From: Clostridia bacterium
GTDB taxonomy: Bacteria; Bacillota; DSM-16504; Desulfitibacterales; Desulfitibacteraceae
DNA: 6,919 bases
NCBI GenBank assembly: GCA_018333845.1
Contig: JAGXSK010000218.1
Coordinates: 1 to 6,919, forward strand
Reading direction: 5' to 3'
Shown here: piece by piece, positions 1 through 5,793 of the stretch
Position numbering within the stretch: the first letter of the stretch is position 1
How the letters are laid out: each line of letters starts with the position of its first letter
Notes under the pieces: model-generated
What the model was told of the DNA's origin: nothing
Seen by the model: the letters and a program-made list of their open reading frames with translations, nothing else
Databases searched by the model: none
Program-made: the position numbers and the translations under genes

Positions 1-26
1 TGAACAATTTTAGCTAGTATGGTCAT
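1..26 (-). CDS. trpC: Start of trpC, indole-3-glycerol phosphate synthase (partial)
   Basis: Only eight codons plus two bases are inside the window. They read M-T-I-L-A-K-I-V, which resembles the usual N-terminus of indole-3-glycerol phosphate synthase (an 'ILxKIV' run just after the start). The ATG shares bases with the trpD stop in an ATGA overlap (trpD TGA at 23-25, trpC ATG at 24-26), the classic arrangement for translational coupling in trp operons. The enzyme closes the ring of carboxyphenylamino-deoxyribulose phosphate to give indole-3-glycerol phosphate, the step after TrpD plus TrpF. The call rests on the short N-terminus and on gene order, so it is an inference rather than a domain match. 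The rest of the gene lies left of the window. Confidence 0.7.
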
Positions 27-1054
27 ACTATCCTCGCCTCCAGGTCACTATTGCTTAGATAGATTAATTCTTCCAGCTTTGTCATGGCTCTTCCAGTATC
101 AACTGCCTCAACAGCAATTCCAATTCCTTCCTGAAGATTTCTGGCAGCCCCAGCAGCAGAGAATACAGCTGCAGCATTAAGGAGGACTATTTCTCTATGG
201 GGGCCTTTTTCTCCAGCCAGGACTTTTTTGACAATCTGGGCATTATAAAGGGCATCATCTCCCTTTAAATCTAAAAGGCTTCTTCTGGGGAAACCAAAGT
301 CCTCTGGGGTAATATAAAAGGTATTGATAGTTCCCCTGTGCAAGTGGGTAATCCTGGTGGGGCCCAGGGTGGATATTTCATCCAGACCACCTGCTCCATG
401 GACTACGTAAGCACCCTCTACCCCTAGTTTCTCTAGTACCTGGGCCACAACCTCAGTTAATGAGGCATCATAAACCCCTACTATCTGAAACCTGGCCCGG
501 GCTGGATTAGTCAAGGGCCCCAGCATGTTAAAAACAGTTCGTATACCAATCTCCCTCCTGGGACCTATTGCATGCTTCATGGACTTGTGATAGATGGGAG
601 CAAATAGAAAACCAATTCCAATCTCATTGAGAATGTGCTCCGTCTTTTGTGGGGACAGGTCAATTTTTACCCCCAGGGCTTCCAGCACGTCGGCACTGCC
701 GCACTTGCTTGATACTGAACGATTGCCGTGTTTGGCAACAGGCAGACCTGCACCGGCTGCAACAAAACAAACAGCTGTAGATATATTGAATGTTCCGCTC
801 TCGTCACCCCCAGTCCCACATGTATCCACCAAAAAGGGATGCCTGGTAGTAAGCCTTTCTGCCTTGGCCCTCATTACCTGGGCACAGCCAAGAATTTCTT
901 CGGCAGTTTCGCCCTTCATCCTCAATCCTGTTAAAAAACTGCCAATCTGGGCAGAAGTGGCCTTGCCATCCATTATCTCCTTCATTACCTCACTTGCTTC
1001 CTGGGAGGATAGGTTCTCCCTCCTAATAACCCTGCCAATGGCTTCTCTAATCAT
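23..1054 (-). CDS. trpD: Anthranilate phosphoribosyltransferase TrpD
   Basis: TrpD transfers the phosphoribosyl group of PRPP to anthranilate, the second committed step of tryptophan synthesis, in the cytosol. The 343-aa protein has the normal family length and all landmark motifs. These are GTGGD at residues 80-84 and NIST at 90-93 (PRPP diphosphate and Mg2+ binding), the KHGNRSVSSKCGSADVLEALG block at 108-128, FNMLGPLTNPA at 175-185 and the metal-binding D225-E226 in GGLDE. The N-terminal helical part (about 1-70) and the alpha/beta part match nucleoside phosphorylase class III architecture. The ATG at 1054 is preceded by GAGGAG with a 9-nt spacer. The gene is separated from trpG by 75 nt of tandem repeat and is coupled to trpC by ATGA. 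It is stand-alone, not fused to trpG as in enteric bacteria. Confidence 0.97.
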   Translation of the reverse strand: MIREAIGRVIRRENLSSQEASEVMKEIMDGKATSAQIGSFLTGLRMKGETAEEILGCAQVMRAKAERLTTRHPFLVDTCGTGGDESGTFNISTAVCFVAAGAGLPVAKHGNRSVSSKCGSADVLEALGVKIDLSPQKTEHILNEIGIGFLFAPIYHKSMKHAIGPRREIGIRTVFNMLGPLTNPARARFQIVGVYDASLTEVVAQVLEKLGVEGAYVVHGAGGLDEISTLGPTRITHLHRGTINTFYITPEDFGFPRRSLLDLKGDDALYNAQIVKKVLAGEKGPHREIVLLNAAAVFSAAGAARNLQEGIGIAVEAVDTGRAMTKLEELIYLSNSDLEARIV

Positions 1055-1084
1055 ATTTCTCAGCTCCTCTCATCTCTTTAAAAA

Positions 1085-1138
1085 CTACCTTGTTCAGTTT
1101 GCTCAGTTTTCTCAGCTTGCTCACTTAACTTACTTAAC
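1085..1138 (-). repeat. Six-unit 9-bp degenerate tandem repeat between trpG and trpD
   Basis: Read on the minus strand from 1138, the sequence divides exactly into six 9-mers (1130-1138, 1121-1129, 1112-1120, 1103-1111, 1094-1102, 1085-1093). The first two units are GTTAAGTAA and GTTAAGTGA, the next three end in CTGA, and the last ends in TAG. The first unit includes the last two sense codons and the stop of trpG. Every unit ends in a stop codon in the trpG frame (TAA, TGA four times, TAG). The units are diverged but the phase is kept throughout. It looks like an old slippage-type expansion; no function is evident. Confidence 0.75.
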
Positions 1139-1705
1139 AGGCTGTGGGAAGATAAAATTTTTCAATATTTCCCTTCCATGCTGGCTTGCTATGGACTCTG
1201 GATGAAATTGCAGCCCAAAGGTTGGGTGTGTCTCATGCTGCACTGCCATGATAGTTCCCTCGCTGCTGACAGCTGTTACTTTAAGGGCCCTGGGGAGGCT
1301 GCCCTTTTCTATTACCAGGGAATGATAGCGGGCAACTGTTATTTCCCGGGGTATACCCTTTAAGATGCCCTGGTTTTCATGATAAGCAAGGGAGGTTTTC
1401 CCATGATAGGGTTCTTCTCCACGAACAACCCTGGCACCAAATGCCGAGCCAATACATTGATGACCCAGACAAACACCCAGAATAGGTACTCTGCCGGAAA
1501 AACGCCTTATCAAGTCTATACAAACTCCTGCATTTTCAGGAATGCCAGGCCCAGGGGATATCACTATCCTTTGTGGAGACATGCTTTCCAGGTCATCCAG
1601 GGACATTTGGTCATTTCTGACTACAATGATTTCTTCACCCAGCTCTCCAAAATACTGTACCAGGTTATATACAAAGGAATCGTAATTATCAATTATTAAC
1701 AACAT
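1130..1705 (-). CDS. trpG: Anthranilate synthase component II, glutamine amidotransferase TrpG
   Basis: TrpG hydrolyses glutamine and channels ammonia to TrpE for conversion of chorismate to anthranilate. The 191-aa protein is a complete class I glutamine amidotransferase domain. It shows DNYDSF at 6-11, the oxyanion PGPG at 51-54, the nucleophile Cys79 in GVCLGHQ (77-83), and His168 and Glu170 in FHPES. An upstream in-frame ATG at 1732 would add nine non-family residues. I chose the ATG at 1705 because MLLIIDNYDSF is the family N-terminus and a G-rich element (1711-1716) lies 5 nt before it; the neighbouring ATG at 1708 is also possible. The start overlaps the end of trpE by 17 nt, which suggests translational coupling and matched synthesis of the two subunits. 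PabA-type sharing with folate synthesis is possible because the domain is the same in both pathways. Confidence 0.95.
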   Translation of the reverse strand: MLLIIDNYDSFVYNLVQYFGELGEEIIVVRNDQMSLDDLESMSPQRIVISPGPGIPENAGVCIDLIRRFSGRVPILGVCLGHQCIGSAFGARVVRGEEPYHGKTSLAYHENQGILKGIPREITVARYHSLVIEKGSLPRALKVTAVSSEGTIMAVQHETHPTFGLQFHPESIASQHGREILKNFIFPQPVK

Positions 1706-3188
1706 CATATCCCCCCATGATATCCGCTGCATTTAAAAGAGCCTGGGCTTTATTGCAGACCTCCTCATACTCCCTGCCGGGATCTGAATCAGCTACTATT
1801 CCTGCACCGGCCTGCACAAATCCCTCATTTCCCCTGGCAATTAAGGTGCGAATGGTGATGCAGGTATCCATATTTCCAGTAAAGCTTATATAACCTACAG
1901 CTCCACCATAGGGTCCCCTGCCAAGGGGCTCCAGCTCATCTATTATTTCCATTGCCCTTATTTTTGGTGCTCCTGATAAGGTTCCTGCCGGAAAGGAAGC
2001 CCTGAGCACATCAAAGCAGTTTAATTCATCTCTAACGGCACCTGTCACCCTGGAAACAATGTGCATTACATGTGAATAGTTTTCAATAGTCATGTATTCC
2101 TCCACCTTAACACTTCCATAACGGCTTACCCTGCCAAGGTCATTACGGCCCAGATCAACAAGCATCAGGTGCTCTGCCTTTTCCTTTTCGTCCTTTAACA
2201 GCTCTGCAGCCATGAGTTTGTCTTCCTCTATTGTTTTGCCCCTTGGCCTTGTTCCAGCTATGGGCTTTAATTCAGCAATGCCATCTTCCATTTTCACCAT
2301 TATTTCCGGAGACGAACCAATCAGGGAAATATCATCAAAGCTCAAATAAAACATATAGGGAGATGGATTTATATGGCGCAGGGTGCTGTATATTGATATG
2401 GGCTCTTTATACAGCTTGAAGGCAGTCTTTCGTGAGAGAACAACCTGAAAAATATCTCCTGCGGCTATATATTCCTTTGCTTTTTTAACCATTTCCCTAA
2501 ACTCTTGTGAGGTACAGCTGTGCTGGTAATTAACATGCTTTTTGCCGGTTATAAATCCCTTCCCCGTCATTGTTTTTGTTAGAGGTTTACTAAGAATGGC
2601 GGCAATTTCATTAATCCTTGCAACAGCCCCTTCATAGTCCTTTTCAGGATTATCTCCCGCCCTCGTATTTACTACAACCTTCATTGTCTGATTTACATGG
2701 TCAAAAACTACTACAGTTTCGGCAAATACAAAAAAACAATCGGGGTACCCTGTATTCTTATCTGCAGGTCTGGGAAGCCTTTCCCAGTAACGTACCATAT
2801 CATAGCCCAGATAACCAACTGCACCACCACTAAAGGGCGGCAGCCCGGGGATTCTTGCAGGTGTAAACCTCTTAAAAATTTGCTCCAGATCCTTTAAAGG
2901 GTCTTTACTTTCGTGTTGGGTTGTTTTGCCTTGTTCAGTTATGGTTACTACTCCTTCTTTAGCCTGAAATAACATGGAAGGCTCAAATCCAACGAAGGAG
3001 TACCTTCCTACCCGCTGCCCCTTTTCCACACTTTCCAATAAAAAGCTGTAGGGACCACTCCCTAGTTTTAGATATACCGACAGGGGAGTTTCCAGGGCTG
3101 CTGAATATTCACCGTAAACCGGAATTAGGTTTGCACTTTCAGCTAATCTTATAAAATCCTCCTTGGATTGCATGACCATGGTTTTCAT
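1689..3188 (-). CDS. trpE: Anthranilate synthase component I TrpE
   Basis: TrpE makes anthranilate from chorismate using ammonia from TrpG. The 499-aa protein has the N-terminal regulatory part with LLES at 50-53 (the tryptophan feedback-binding element of this family) and GAVGYLGYD near 122-130. The chorismate-binding domain follows, with GDIFQVVLS near 244-252, NPSPYMFY at 274-281, PIAGTRPRG at 309-317, VDLGRNDLGRV at 343-353, the catalytic-type His375, and FPAGTLSGAPKIRAMEII at 398-415. PIAGT, where aminodeoxychorismate synthase PabB normally has PIKGT, supports anthranilate synthase. The ATG at 3188 follows GAGGTGAGG at normal spacing; ATGs at codons 4 and 6 are less well placed. It is the first gene after the T-box leader, so transcription should depend on tRNA-Trp charging, while LLES predicts enzyme-level inhibition by tryptophan. 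Confidence 0.97.
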   Translation of the reverse strand: MKTMVMQSKEDFIRLAESANLIPVYGEYSAALETPLSVYLKLGSGPYSFLLESVEKGQRVGRYSFVGFEPSMLFQAKEGVVTITEQGKTTQHESKDPLKDLEQIFKRFTPARIPGLPPFSGGAVGYLGYDMVRYWERLPRPADKNTGYPDCFFVFAETVVVFDHVNQTMKVVVNTRAGDNPEKDYEGAVARINEIAAILSKPLTKTMTGKGFITGKKHVNYQHSCTSQEFREMVKKAKEYIAAGDIFQVVLSRKTAFKLYKEPISIYSTLRHINPSPYMFYLSFDDISLIGSSPEIMVKMEDGIAELKPIAGTRPRGKTIEEDKLMAAELLKDEKEKAEHLMLVDLGRNDLGRVSRYGSVKVEEYMTIENYSHVMHIVSRVTGAVRDELNCFDVLRASFPAGTLSGAPKIRAMEIIDELEPLGRGPYGGAVGYISFTGNMDTCITIRTLIARGNEGFVQAGAGIVADSDPGREYEEVCNKAQALLNAADIMGGYDVVNN

Positions 3189-3527
3189 AAAGCCTCACCT
3201 CATCTCTTCTCAAAATAAAAAAGCCTTTCATCCTGTTTAAGGACGAAAAGCTAGTTTCCGCGGTACCACCCTCATTTGGCTAATAAAAGCCCACTCATTA
3301 CAAATACGGGATTGTAGAAAACATCCGATATCTGCCTTTTTTTAACGGTAAAGGTTCCGGCAGGCTGCTACTCTTGCTTTAAAAACTTTAAAGCAATTTG
3401 GACCTGCGGCTTGTGGGTCCATTCACCATGCCCGTTACACGCCAGGATTCCACCACCCCCGGCTCTCTGCAGTGTCTGCAACAATGGCTACTATTCCCAC
3501 GCATTGCCTTTGTCTTAAAGTTATATT
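3189..3527 (-). promoter_or_regulatory. Tryptophan-specific T-box riboswitch leader
   Basis: The untranslated leader of trpE carries the T-box consensus AGGGUGGUACCGCG (3259-3272). Stem I closes with GUGGG (3496-3500) pairing CCCAC (3413-3417). Above it lies the specifier loop: AGUA on the 5' side (3489-3492) faces GAA followed by UGG (3419-3421) and a purine, so the specifier codon is Trp. The distal part shows the AGAGAG and GGUGGUG elements typical of Stem I. Next come a 10-bp hairpin with a 3-nt loop (3374-3396), a probable Stem IIA/B pseudoknot using CUGCC/GGCAG (3359-3363 with 3332-3336), and a Stem III-like hairpin around 3276-3293. In this family uncharged tRNA pairs with the specifier and the UGGN bulge, stabilises an antiterminator and allows read-through. 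The leader start is inferred from the promoter. Confidence 0.95.
3211..3252 (-). terminator. Regulated intrinsic terminator of the trp T-box
   Basis: On the minus strand, AGCUUUUCGUCC pairs with GGAUGAAAGGCU across the 7-nt loop UUAAACA. This is 12 consecutive pairs including two G-U pairs, followed by a U-rich tract. CGUCC in the 5' strand (3241-3245) is the part that, in T-box RNAs, pairs with the T-box sequence in the competing antiterminator. It ends 22 nt before the trpE start codon. Confidence 0.93.
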
Positions 3528-3533
3528 TTACTT

Positions 3534-3563
3534 ATTATATGATTCTAATAGTAGTAATGTCAA
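3534..3563 (-). promoter_or_regulatory. Promoter of the trp operon
   Basis: The minus strand has TTGACA (3558-3563), an 18-bp spacer and TATAAT (3534-3539); both hexamers match the sigma-A consensus. The predicted transcription start is an A near 3527, just before T-box Stem I. A promoter this strong fits control mainly by leader attenuation. Confidence 0.88.
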
Positions 3564-3613
3564 GAAAAAAGTTTAGAAGTTTTGTTTTGTATTTGTTTTG
3601 AAGCTTGTAATGT

Positions 3614-3655
3614 AAAAAAATATTAATGGGGCGCAAAGCTTGAAGTTTTGCGCCC
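3614..3655 (-). terminator. Intrinsic terminator after the ferredoxin gene
   Basis: GGGCGCAAA (3629-3637 on plus) and TTTGCGCCC (3647-3655) form a perfect 9-bp stem with a 9-nt loop. On the minus strand it is followed within a few bases by seven T residues (3614-3620). It lies 56 bp past the ferredoxin stop and upstream of the trp promoter, so it separates the two transcription units. Confidence 0.9.
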
Positions 3656-3711
3656 TGTTGCTTATTCTGCTATGTTTTCTTTTCCCTTACAAATTATAGC
3701 TGTTATGGTTC

Positions 3712-3879
3712 TTACAAGCTGATTGCTTCAGTTGGACACTCGTCAATACAAGCTTCACACTCTGTACATTCTTCTTCATTGCATACTGCAAATTCTTCAA
3801 CTACAAGTGCATCAAAAGCACAAGCGTCTACACAGGCTCCACAAGCATTACAAAGATCCTTATCAATTTTAACTGCCAT
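3712..3879 (-). CDS. Clostridial-type 2[4Fe-4S] ferredoxin, 55 aa
   Basis: This small cytosolic, low-potential electron carrier would exchange electrons with enzymes such as pyruvate:ferredoxin oxidoreductase or hydrogenase; the real partner cannot be seen from here. The protein begins MAVKIDKDLC and ends TEAISL. Cluster-binding cysteines are C10, C13, C16 and C20 (CX2CX2CX3C), and C38, C41, C44 and C48 followed by proline. Length and symmetry match bacterial two-cluster ferredoxins of 55-60 aa. Two oddities are that C20 is followed by Ala rather than the usual Pro, and that there is a ninth cysteine, C33, five residues before the second motif. AGGAGG (3887-3892) stands 7 nt before the ATG. 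The gene is acidic and monocistronic, with its own promoter (3947-3976) and terminator (3614-3655). Confidence 0.95.
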   Translation of the reverse strand: MAVKIDKDLCNACGACVDACAFDALVVEEFAVCNEEECTECEACIDECPTEAISL

Positions 3880-3946
3880 ACTTTATCCTCCTAAAATTTT
3901 TTATATGAACGTCCTTGCGTCCATAACATAGTGGTTTCTAAAAACA

Positions 3947-3976
3947 ATTCTACCCCCAAGCAGTAATTCTTGTCAA
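3947..3976 (-). promoter_or_regulatory. Promoter of the ferredoxin gene
   Basis: The minus strand has TTGACA (3971-3976), an 18-bp spacer and TAGAAT (3947-3952). Transcription should start near 3940, giving an untranslated leader of about 60 nt before the ATG. The leader holds two GGACG copies (around 3911-3922) but no clear riboswitch. Confidence 0.75.
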
Positions 3977-4005
3977 CATGGAAGTATTATTTTTCACAAA
4001 ACAAA

Positions 4006-4077
4006 CCTGCCAGTGCCAGCACCTCTTACAGTGCGTATTGCAATGGCAGAAAATGCTAGACCTGGCAGGGTGCCAGG
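4006..4077 (-). terminator. Possible terminator or competing hairpins downstream of the exchanger gene
   Basis: A simple hairpin, CCTGGCA/TGCCAGG (4061-4067 and 4071-4077, 3-nt loop), has no good T-tract. A larger alternative uses three adjacent 3' blocks on the minus strand, GTGC (4019-4022), TGGCA (4014-4018) and CTGGCAGG (4006-4013). They pair with GCAC (4031-4034), TGCCA (4044-4048) and CCTGCCAG (4062-4069). The large hairpin is followed by TTTGTTTTG. The two folds share 4062-4069 and exclude each other. Termination of the exchanger transcript here is inferred. Confidence 0.45.
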
Positions 4078-4118
4078 CCTTTGACATGGATCTAAAGTTT
4101 TGGCCTTTTATACCTTCA

Positions 4119-5084
4119 TCATACCATGGGATTTCTCATGAAAGACATGAAAATTACAGCTATGTAACCTGCCAGGAGCAGTCCGCCCTCTAGACGGCTT
4201 ACACGATAATCGGTTTTTAGTATAAGGTACATGAGAAAAGCCGCACCTACCATTATTGGAAATTCAAAGGTTACAAAGGACCATTGTACTGATACAGGCT
4301 GAATAATTGCCACCACGGCCTGTACAAAAAGGACATTAAAAATGTTGCTGCCAATAACATTTCCAATTACCATCTCCGGATAACCTCGAACAGCTGCCAC
4401 GATTGAGGTTGAAAGTTCAGGGAGGGAAGTTCCTACTGCTACCAGAGAAATTGCTATAACCCATTCAGAAACCCCAAAGGCAAGGGCTATTTTGGCTGCC
4501 GATTCCACAAGGAGGTGCCCTCCCAGCATGAGAAAGGCAATACCAGCCATGATTCTAAGCAGGTCAAGTTTTTTGTTGGTTCCGGGCTGCTTTAAATCAA
4601 CATCACATACAGTATTGAGTAATTTATTATTGTAGCCTCTAATCATGATTACTGCATAGGAAAACAAATATATAAAAAATCCTCCCAGCAAGATCATGCC
4701 ATTGACTCTTGTTATCGTACCTGATAAAGCGAAGATAAGATAAACTACAAAGGTCAAAATCATTACAGGCATGTCCTTTTTAAGAAACTTCCACTGAATG
4801 GGAATAGGCATGAGCAGGGCTGTTAGACCTACTATTAAACCAATATTTGCTATATTGCTGCCCACTATGTTCCCAAGACTTATTTCGCCCCTGCCATTAA
4901 CTGCCGCAAGCAAAGAAACTACAAGCTCTGGTGAAGAGGTTCCCATGGCAACAACAGTCAAGCCAACCATTCCTGTACTGATACCTAGCGACAGGGCTAG
5001 ACTGGCTGAGCCTTTTACAAGATATTCACCGCCAAAAAAGAGCAGTATCAAGCCGACAATGCCAAAAATAATATCAAGTATCAA
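4119..5084 (-). CDS. CaCA-family cation/calcium:sodium exchanger (YrbG-like)
   Basis: This inner-membrane antiporter probably exports Ca2+ (or a similar cation) in exchange for Na+ or H+; the ions cannot be decided from sequence. The 321 aa form two homologous halves with about ten membrane segments. The alpha-1 repeat has GLTVVAMGTSSPEL (41-54, Glu53) and GNIVGSNIANIG (71-82, Asn77). The alpha-2 repeat has VAVGTSLPEL (215-224, Glu223) and GNVIGSNIFNVL (241-252). The Glu residues and GSN motifs are the ion-binding signature of the family. A short polar loop (about 149-175) joins the halves. Translation starts at TTG (5082-5084): an in-frame TAA lies immediately upstream, GGGAG is 9 nt away, and the N-terminal helix is complete from here. 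The gene stands alone between a candidate promoter with an inverted repeat and a hairpin-rich 3' region. Confidence 0.92.
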   Translation of the reverse strand: MILDIIFGIVGLILLFFGGEYLVKGSASLALSLGISTGMVGLTVVAMGTSSPELVVSLLAAVNGRGEISLGNIVGSNIANIGLIVGLTALLMPIPIQWKFLKKDMPVMILTFVVYLIFALSGTITRVNGMILLGGFFIYLFSYAVIMIRGYNNKLLNTVCDVDLKQPGTNKKLDLLRIMAGIAFLMLGGHLLVESAAKIALAFGVSEWVIAISLVAVGTSLPELSTSIVAAVRGYPEMVIGNVIGSNIFNVLFVQAVVAIIQPVSVQWSFVTFEFPIMVGAAFLMYLILKTDYRVSRLEGGLLLAGYIAVIFMSFMRNPMV

Positions 5085-5111
5085 TTAGTGCCACTCCCAT
5101 AAGAAAAATTT

Positions 5112-5160
5112 ATAATACTCTACCACGTACCAAGTGTCCGTACTATTTTATCAACGGACA
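5112..5160 (-). promoter_or_regulatory. Candidate exchanger promoter overlapped by an inverted repeat
   Basis: The minus strand has CGGACA (5135-5140), a 17-bp spacer and TATTAT (5112-5117). The start would be near 5105, about 20 nt before the TTG codon. The -35 hexamer is one arm of TGTCCGT-N12-ACGGACA (5135-5141 and 5154-5160), a perfect 7-bp inverted repeat. That position suits an operator. The -35 match is only 4 of 6, so the promoter is tentative. Confidence 0.5.
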
Positions 5161-5370
5161 TCAAGTTGCTGATTAGTTCAACCAGGCCAATGAATAGCAA
5201 GTTTCATTCTGCCACTGCCATTTAAGTTGTCCTCAATGGCTGATAAATATGAGCATCCATCAAGAAAATATTAGCTTGATAAGATAATAGGTTTTAACAG
5301 TGTTATTTGGCAGCCTTTAAACCAATAAAAAAATACAGATGACACGCTAAAGAGTAACAACAACAATAAT

Positions 5371-5404
5371 AAAATAAGCCCTGCGGTAAAACAAGGCTTA
5401 TTTT
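5371..5404 (-). terminator. Intrinsic terminator after the cupin gene
   Basis: AAAATAAGCC (5371-5380) and GGCTTATTTT (5395-5404) form a perfect 10-bp stem with a 14-nt loop. T residues sit at the stem end on both strands, so it could work in both directions. It begins 16 bp after the cupin stop codon. Confidence 0.85.
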
Positions 5405-5419
5405 AAATTAAATGTGATA

Positions 5420-5761
5420 CTATTGAGGTTTTATCACTACTAGAAACATTTTAAATCTTTCAACTGCATCCAGGGCGTGGGGAATATTTGCCGGCATCAC
5501 AACTACTTCTCCTGCCTTTGCCAGCACTTTTTCTTCACCAATGGTTATTTCAGCTGTTCCATCCATTATATATACAAGGGCATCACCTGAGGCAGAATGG
5601 GAACTGATTCCTTCTCCCTTGTCAAAGGCAAAGAGGGTCACACTCAAGTCTTTCCTTTGTGCAATGGTCCTGCTTATAACAGTACCTTCCTTGTATTCAA
5701 CTAAATCTTTCATGACAAGTGCCTGTGAAAATGGAATATTCTTAATTAAAACCTGTTCCAT
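5420..5761 (-). CDS. Small single-domain cupin protein with altered metal motif
   Basis: This 113-aa protein is one conserved beta-barrel cupin domain of unknown substrate. Cupin motif 1 has the exact spacing G49-X5-H55-X-A57-X3-A61-X6-G68, but the second His and the Glu of the classic HXH...E triad are both Ala. Motif 2 reads G84-X5-P90-A-N-I-P-H95 and keeps its His. Only H55 and H95 of the four usual ligands remain; from memory, an HSAxGDA form recurs in similar anaerobe cupins, so this may be a subfamily trait. An ATG at 5770 is adjacent to AAGGAG with no spacer. I therefore start at the ATG at 5761, which has a 9-nt spacer. A CRP/FNR-type site and promoter lie directly upstream (5794-5836), and a terminator follows. 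The function could be sensing, small-molecule binding or an enzyme; I do not assign one. Confidence 0.88.
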   Translation of the reverse strand: MEQVLIKNIPFSQALVMKDLVEYKEGTVISRTIAQRKDLSVTLFAFDKGEGISSHSASGDALVYIMDGTAEITIGEEKVLAKAGEVVVMPANIPHALDAVERFKMFLVVIKPQ

Positions 5762-5793
5762 ACTAATCATCTCCTTCTGTTTCTTTTTTTATT

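Larger units (their letters stand above)
5085..5419. other. 335-bp intergenic region between cupin and exchanger genes
   Basis: No convincing gene is visible on either strand. It holds the exchanger ribosome binding site (GGGAG, 5094-5098), a candidate exchanger promoter with an inverted repeat (5112-5160), a second inverted repeat ATCAAG-N10-CTTGAT (5259-5264 and 5275-5280), and the cupin terminator (5371-5404). About 5165-5370 is otherwise unassigned AT-rich sequence. Confidence 0.6.

Noticed and set aside
594..1205. Plus-strand open frame of 203 aa opposite trpD and trpG
   Set aside because: It is the antisense shadow of trpD, runs on into the repeat and trpG end, shows no domain and lacks a sensible ribosome binding site.
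1706..1732. Longer TrpG start at 1732
   Set aside because: The nine extra residues are not family-like, and the DNYDSF motif normally lies within the first ten or so residues, which fits the ATG at 1705.
1689..3188. PabB (aminodeoxychorismate synthase) as the identity of the trpE gene
   Set aside because: PIAGT instead of PIKGT, the LLES feedback motif, the Trp T-box and the trpD/trpC neighbours all favour TrpE.
3978..4193. Plus-strand open frame of 71 aa between ferredoxin and exchanger
   Set aside because: It covers the hairpin repeats and the end of the exchanger, has no ribosome binding site and encodes a Cys/Gln-rich low-complexity protein.
4798..5088. Plus-strand open frame of 96 aa opposite the exchanger
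   Set aside because: It is fully antisense to the conserved alpha-1 region, so it is a codon-bias shadow.
5259..5280. ATCAAG-N10-CTTGAT inverted repeat as a terminator or operator
   Set aside because: It is AT-rich with short arms, lies about 180 bp from the nearest start codon, has no T-tract and could easily occur by chance.
5762..5770. Upstream ATG for the cupin
   Set aside because: AAGGAG touches this ATG with no spacer, while the ATG at 5761 has an ideal 9-nt spacer.
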